DNA of 64,000 nt from Tolypeutes matacus. Taxonomy: Eukaryota > Chordata > Mammalia > Cingulata > Chlamyphoridae. Made by a program: the position numbers and the translations under genes. Every line of letters starts with the position of its first letter. The first letter of the stretch is position 1. A model generated the notes under the pieces. It was given only the letters and a program-made list of their open reading frames with translations. It did not search any database and was not told the DNA's origin. The stretch lies in the NCBI GenBank assembly GCA_026826555.1, contig JAKSZT010054569.1:5247733-5311732 (forward strand), written 5' to 3'. Below are positions 59,171 to 64,000 of this stretch, in pieces.

Positions 59171-60008
59171 AGAGGCTGGATTGCAGTTGGCGGAGACGGA
59201 CCACAGGCTGCGGGGTCTCCTCTCCACCGGGAGGCCCGGGAGGGGTCCGCAGGCCCCAGCCCCGCCGGTCGCAGCTTCCAGAACAGCGGCTTGGGAACTA
59301 GGTCTAGCTACCGGGGAGGCCATTCCACAGCCGAGGAAAGCTGAGAGAAGCCAGAGCACTGGCTGAAGGTCGGCGAGGGACGGCGTGGGTGTTTGCAGCC
59401 AGTTCTTGGGACTGCAAAAAGCCACCGGCCAGCCGCCCCGCGGGCCCCCCGGTGCTGCTCAGAGGCTGCCAGGGCAGGACGTGCGTTTGTTTGGAGAGGC
59501 TTTCTGAGTTTTAAAATCGTACTCCTGGTTCTCAAGGCCCTGGGCCCCTGCTCTAGTCTGCACCCCGTGCCCTGCCCCAGCACAGGCTGCAACCCTTCTG
59601 GGACCTGCCTCAGACCCAGAGGCCACATTGCCCGTTTCCTGCAGACATTGTCACTGGAGACACGGAGGTGGTGCCTGTCTCCCAACTCTTGCTCCCCCTA
59701 AGACCTTGTGAAAATCTCTCAAGGAGAGCACCCGCCCCTTTTATTGAAGGAAGGCCTGACAGAGGGGCTGTATAAGCAGGGTCTGGGAGGAAATGTCGGT
59801 GGTCACCAGATAGCCGAGGGGGTGGGAATAGCATGTGCAAAAAGGCACGGAGGCGTGAGCCAGTGTGGGTTGTGTGGGACCCACAGGTGAGTCCGAGAAC
59901 TTCCCTGGAGTCTGTTCTCTTCAGTCAGTGGGAGACCCTGGAGGATATTTCTTGTAAGCCTTTTGTCCTTAACAACACCTTTAGTTTTGTGTAATTTAAA
60001 AGGAATCC
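59171..60008. other. Upstream flank of SLC35F6
   Basis: Single-copy sequence grading out of the CpG island. No divergent gene is recognised. Confidence 0.5.
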
Positions 60009-60331
60009 AGGGAAGCAGATGTGGCTCAAGCAATTGGGCTCCCGCCTACCACACGGGAGATCTGTGGTTCGGTTCCTGGTGCCTCCTAAAGAAGACAGCG
60101 AGCTGGTGTGACAAGATGATGCAACAAGAGACATGAGAAAAAACATGAGACACAACAAAGCAGGGAACGGAAGTGGCTTAAATGATTAGGCGCATCCCTC
60201 CCACATCGGAGGTCCCCAGTTCAGTTCCTGGTGCCTCCTATAGAAACAAAGAAGACAAACACACAGCAAGTGCAAACAACGAGGGGGTGGGGAGAGATAA
60301 ATACGTAAAATAAATCTTTTTAAAAAAAGTA
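60009..60331 (+). mobile_element. DAS-type SINE, dimeric
   Basis: First head AGGGAAGCAGATGTGGCTCA, second monomer from about 60160, tail GGGGAGAGATAAATACGTAA with A-rich end. The target-site duplication is unclear. Confidence 0.9.
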
Positions 60332-61090
60332 AAAAGAAAACATTTATCCAAAAATATTCACTGAGTCTTTGGGACCTGTGGAGATGAATAAAACTCAGCT
60401 TCTGCCCCAAGGGGCAGGCAGGGGAGGTCCACGCCAGGGGGGAAAGTCCCATCCCAGTGATTCACTCACTGGGGCTCTGGACCACTTTCCCCATGTGTCT
60501 AGGCCAAGGGCACTGTCTTGACGTAAGTGTCGTCAGTGTAGGGCCTGTCACGAGCATTTTGATGTCACTATAACCACATCGTAACATGAAATTTAATTGA
60601 TCTGGGTGGCTCTGGAGCCCAGGAGATGGGGATTTACTGGCAAATATATGTGAAGCCCACTTAGTGCCAGGTCCAGAGGCAGCTACTGGGCCCCAAAGTC
60701 CCTGCCCTCGAGTTGGGGCATGATTGGAGGAGAGGGGTGAGCTCTCTGTTAACTTTACAGGAATGGGGCTGGCTGTGCAAGAGCAGAGGGAGTTGGGGGA
60801 GGGGATGGGATCCCCAAGATGGGTGGGAGCCAGGGGTGACAGTGACAATCAGCTGTCCTGGGTCAGGCACAGGCTGTCTGTGCTGAGCCTGGGCCAGAAG
60901 CGTGACACCCATGGCCTCAGTTCTCACAGCAGCCCTGTGAGGCTGAAATTCAGAGGAGACTTGAAGGAAGGCCAGGACAGTGTGGGGGTGACCAGCCAGC
61001 TCTCATGCCAGGGAGTGACTCACCGGGAGGCTCCCAGCTCTCATGCCAGGGAGTGACCGACCAGGATGCTCCTAGGTCTCTGCGGACCTG
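60332..61090. other. Gene-free single-copy stretch
   Basis: No exon is recognised. A tandem duplication of about 39 bp lies at 60996-61074. MIR-like scraps lie near 60640-60720 and 60920-60960. Confidence 0.5.
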
Positions 61091-61094
61091 GCTA

Positions 61095-61200
61095 GAATGA
61101 GCTTTGCAGGTTAAAACTAGTGTTGCAGATTCCTCTAGGTTCTTGACTATGTTACATAAAAGAATTTACGAACATGCTGGTTTAGTTAGGCCAGTGGTTT
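61095..61200 (-). repeat. LTR-like 3' end, same family as 3226-3754
   Basis: On the minus strand it reads GGCCTAACTAAACCAGCATG, TTCGTAAATTCTTTTATG and CAAGAACCTAGAGGAATC, matching the U5-like end at 3680-3740. The young L1 begins immediately next to it. Confidence 0.6.
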
Positions 61201-64000
61201 ATTTTTATTTATTTATTTTTTTAAACTTTATTTTGTACATTTAAAATTGAAAATATAAACAATTAAAAACTAAAAAGTAAACACAGATGAATAAATATAT
61301 ACATTTCTCAATTAAAATGTAATGGATACATATAATTTTTTTTTTTTTTGAATCAATATATTACACAATATATTTGGTTCATAGTAATGCATTCATACAG
61401 TATTTGTCCTTTTGTGTCTGGCTTGCTTCACTCAACATAATGTCCTCCAGGTTCATCCATGTTGCCATATGCTTTATGACTTCATTTCTTCTTACAGCTG
61501 CATAATATGCCATCGTGTGAATAGACCACAGTTTGTTTATCCATTCATCTGTTGATGGACACCTGGGTTGTTTCCAACTTTTGGCAATGGTGAATAATGG
61601 TGCTATGAACATCGGTGTGCAGATGTCTGTTCGTGTCACTGCTCTCAGTTCTTCTGGGTATATACCCAGTAGTGGTATTGCAGGGTCACATGGCAAGTCT
61701 ATATTCAACTTCTTTAGGAACTGCCAAACAGTCCTCCATAGTGGCTGTACCATCCTGCATTCCCACCAACAGTGAAGAAGTGTTCCTATCTCTCCACATC
61801 CTCTGCAACATTTGTAGTTCTCTGTCTTTTTCATAGTGGCCATTCTGATAGGTGTGAAATGATATCTCATTGTAGTTTTGATTTGCATTTCCCTAATCAT
61901 GAGTGATGTTGAGCATTTCTTCATGTGTTTTTTTGCCATTTGTATTTCTTCTTCGGAGAAATGTCTATTCAAGTCTTTGGCCCATTTTTTAATTGGGTCA
62001 TTTGTCTTTTTATTGTTGAGTTGTAACATCTCTTTATATATCCTGGATATTAAACCCTTATCAGATATGTGATTTCCAAATATTTTTTCCCATTGAGTTG
62101 GCTGCCTTTTCACCCTTCTGACAAAGTCCTGTGAGGTGCAAAAGTGTTTAATTTTGAAGAGGTCCCATTTACCTACTCTTTCTTTTGTTGCACGAACTTT
62201 GGGTGTAAGGTCCAAGAAACCACCACCTACTACAAGGTCTTGAAGATGTTTCCCTACATTTTCTTCTAGTACTTTTATGGTCCTGGCTTTTATATTTAGA
62301 TCTTTGATCCATTTTGAGTTGATTCTTGTATAGGGGGTGAGATAGGGGTCCTCTTTCATTCTTTTGGTTATAGATATCCAGTTCTCCCAACACCACTTGT
62401 TGAAGAGACTGTTTTTTCCCATTAGCATGGGCTTGGCAGGTTTGTCAAAAACCAGTTGACTGTATAGGTGAGGGTATAGTTCTGGATTTTCAATTCTATT
62501 CCACTGATCGATATGTCTGTCTTTATGCCAGTACCATGCTGTTTTGACCACTGTAGCTTTGTAATATGTTTCAAGGTCAGGCAGTGAAATTCCTCTCACA
62601 TTGCTCTTCTTTTTTAGAATACTTTTGGCTATTCAGGTGCACTTACCCTTCCAGATGAATTTGGTAATTGCCTTCTCTAATTCTATAAAGTAAGCTGTTG
62701 AGATTCTGATTGGTATTGAATTGAATCTATAAATCAGTTTGGGCAAGATTGACATCTTCGCGATATTTATTCTTCCAATCCATGAACACGGAATGTCTTT
62801 CCATTTGTTTAGGTCTTTCAAAATTTCTTTTAGCATTGTTTTGTAGTTTTCTGCATATAGGTCCTGTACTTCTTTGGTTAAATTAACTCCTAGGTATTTG
62901 AGTCTTTTTGTTGCTATTGAAAATGGAATTTTCCTCCTGATTTCCTCCTCAGATTGTTCAGTACTAGTGTACAAAAACATTACTGATTTTTGCGTGTTGA
63001 TCTGATATCCTGACACTTTGCTGAACTCATTTATTAGTTCAAGTAGCTTTGTTGTGGATACTTCAGGATTTTCTAAATACAGGATCATGTCATCCACAAA
63101 GAGTGAGAGTTTTACTTCCTCTTTTCCTATTTGGACGACTTTAATTTTTCTGTCTTGTCTAATTGCCCTAGCTAGAACTTCTAGTACAATGTTGAATAAC
63201 AATGGTGACAGTGGGCATCCTTGTCTTGTTCCTGATCTTAGGGGGAAAGCTTTCAACCTTTCCCCATTGAGTATGATGTTGGCTGTGGGTTTTTCATATA
63301 TGCCTTTTATCATATTGAGGAATTTTCCTTTTATTCCTATCTGTTGAAGTATTTTTATCAAAAAAGGATGTTGGATTTTGTCGAATGCCTTTTCTGCATC
63401 TATTGAGATGATCATGTGGTTTTTTTCCTTCAACTTGTTAATGTGGTGTATTACATTGATTGATTTTCTTATGTTGAACCATCCTTGCATACCAGGAATA
63501 AATCCCACTTGGTCGTGATGTATAAGTCTTCTGATAAGCTGTTGGATTCGATTTGCAAGTATTTTGTTGAGAATTTTTGCATCTAAGTTCATGAGAGAGA
63601 TTGGTCTGTAATTTTCTTTTCTTGTGGAATCTTTATCTGGCTTTGTTATTAGGGTGATGTTGGCTTCATAAAATGTGTTGGGTAATTTTCCCTCCTCTTC
63701 AATTTTTTGGAAGAGTTTAAATAGGATTGGTGTTAATTCTTTTAGAAATGCTTGGTAGAATTCACCTGTGAAGCCATCTGGTCCTGGACTTTTCTTTGTT
63801 GGGAGATTTTTTATGACGGATTCAATCTCCTTAATTGTGATTGTTTGTTAAGTTCTTGTATTTCTTGTGGTGTCAGTGTAGGTTGGTTATGTGTTTCTAG
63901 AAATTTGTCCATTTCATCCAGGTTGTCTAGTTTGTTGGCATATAGTTTCTCATAATATCCTCTTATGATTCTTTTTATTTCTGTGAGGTCATTTGTAATT
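61201..64000 (-). mobile_element. Young L1 LINE, 3' half (runs off the window)
   Basis: On the minus strand it has ORF2, then a short 3' UTR (61378 down to about 61240), then an A-rich tail. It is near-identical to 1-3223 in opposite orientation. The 5' end lies outside the window. Confidence 0.95.
61379..64000 (-). pseudogene. L1 ORF2 (RT to C-terminus), lightly damaged
   Basis: There are two long open segments: 63592 (and open further upstream to about 63845) down to 62633, and 62599 down to 61379. They are separated by one TGA, where the other copy has CGA, a CpG-decay type change. A one-base deletion near 63845 (CAAACAATC against CAAACCAATC) shifts the upstream frame. The RT catalytic box reads FVDD (63089-63100) instead of FADD. 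The C-terminal Cys-rich segment ([18 protein letters not shown]) is intact. This copy is less damaged than 1-3055 but still not functional as written. Confidence 0.94.

Noticed and set aside
58327..59204. Open frames of 200-250 codons around SLC35F6 exon 1
   Set aside because: Pro/Gly/Arg-rich frames in all phases of a CpG island. They have no domain or splice context apart from exon 1.
6161..60331. tRNA genes at the SINE heads
   Set aside because: The heads keep A- and B-box-like sequence but cannot form a full tRNA cloverleaf. They carry SINE linkers, A tails and target-site duplications.

Overview
This is mammalian nuclear DNA, very probably from a xenarthran and most likely an armadillo (Dasypus). 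There are no bacterial-style operons. Instead there are two spliced protein-coding genes, two CpG-rich promoters, ancient MIR and L2 repeats, L1 and HAL1 elements, and about twenty copies of a tRNA-derived SINE whose head reads like 'GGGAAGCGGATGTGGCTCAA'. That SINE matches my memory of the DAS-SINEs of armadillos. Family names are assigned from memory; no repeat library was available.

Both genes lie on the minus strand. CENPA (27298-35208) encodes the centromeric histone H3 variant in four coding exons, which join to 136 codons. SLC35F6 (49034-58901) encodes a DMT-family transporter-like membrane protein in six coding exons, which join to 371 codons, the human length. All nine introns have GT-AG ends and every phase matches. 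The SLC35F6-CENPA order agrees with human chromosome 2p23.3. Each gene starts in a CpG island. The CENPA promoter has two CCAAT boxes and a TTTGAA CHR-like site, a G2/M-type layout. The SLC35F6 promoter has a perfect GTCACGTGAC palindrome, the core of the TFEB/TFE3 CLEAR element.

Layout: 1-3223 is the 3' half of a young L1 (+), followed by an LTR-like segment. 3755-11480 is mostly single-copy DNA with a few repeats. 11480-21675 is one old full-length L1 (-) split by at least six SINEs and three solo LTRs. 21676-24540 is a HAL1-like element (+) holding a 28S rRNA retropseudogene and two SINEs. 24640-27050 is AT-rich DNA downstream of CENPA. 27298-35208 is CENPA, whose 6.7 kb intron 1 carries SINEs, an old L1 and a long ancient repeat. 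35209-38640 holds its promoter, a MIR split by a solo LTR, a hAT-like element and an ancient repeat. 38760-43410 is an internally deleted L1 (+) with tandem repeats in both UTRs. 43434-49033 holds SINEs and the 3' flank of SLC35F6. 49034-58901 is SLC35F6, with its promoter just beyond. 60009-60331 is a SINE. 61200-64000 is a second young L1 (-), in inverted orientation to the first.

I found no new enzymatic or defence system. The items most worth checking are the CLEAR site, the loss of the Ser7 position in CENP-A, the internally deleted L1 with repeated UTRs (possibly a non-autonomous family), the 28S retropseudogene, and a possible SINE-L1 chimera.
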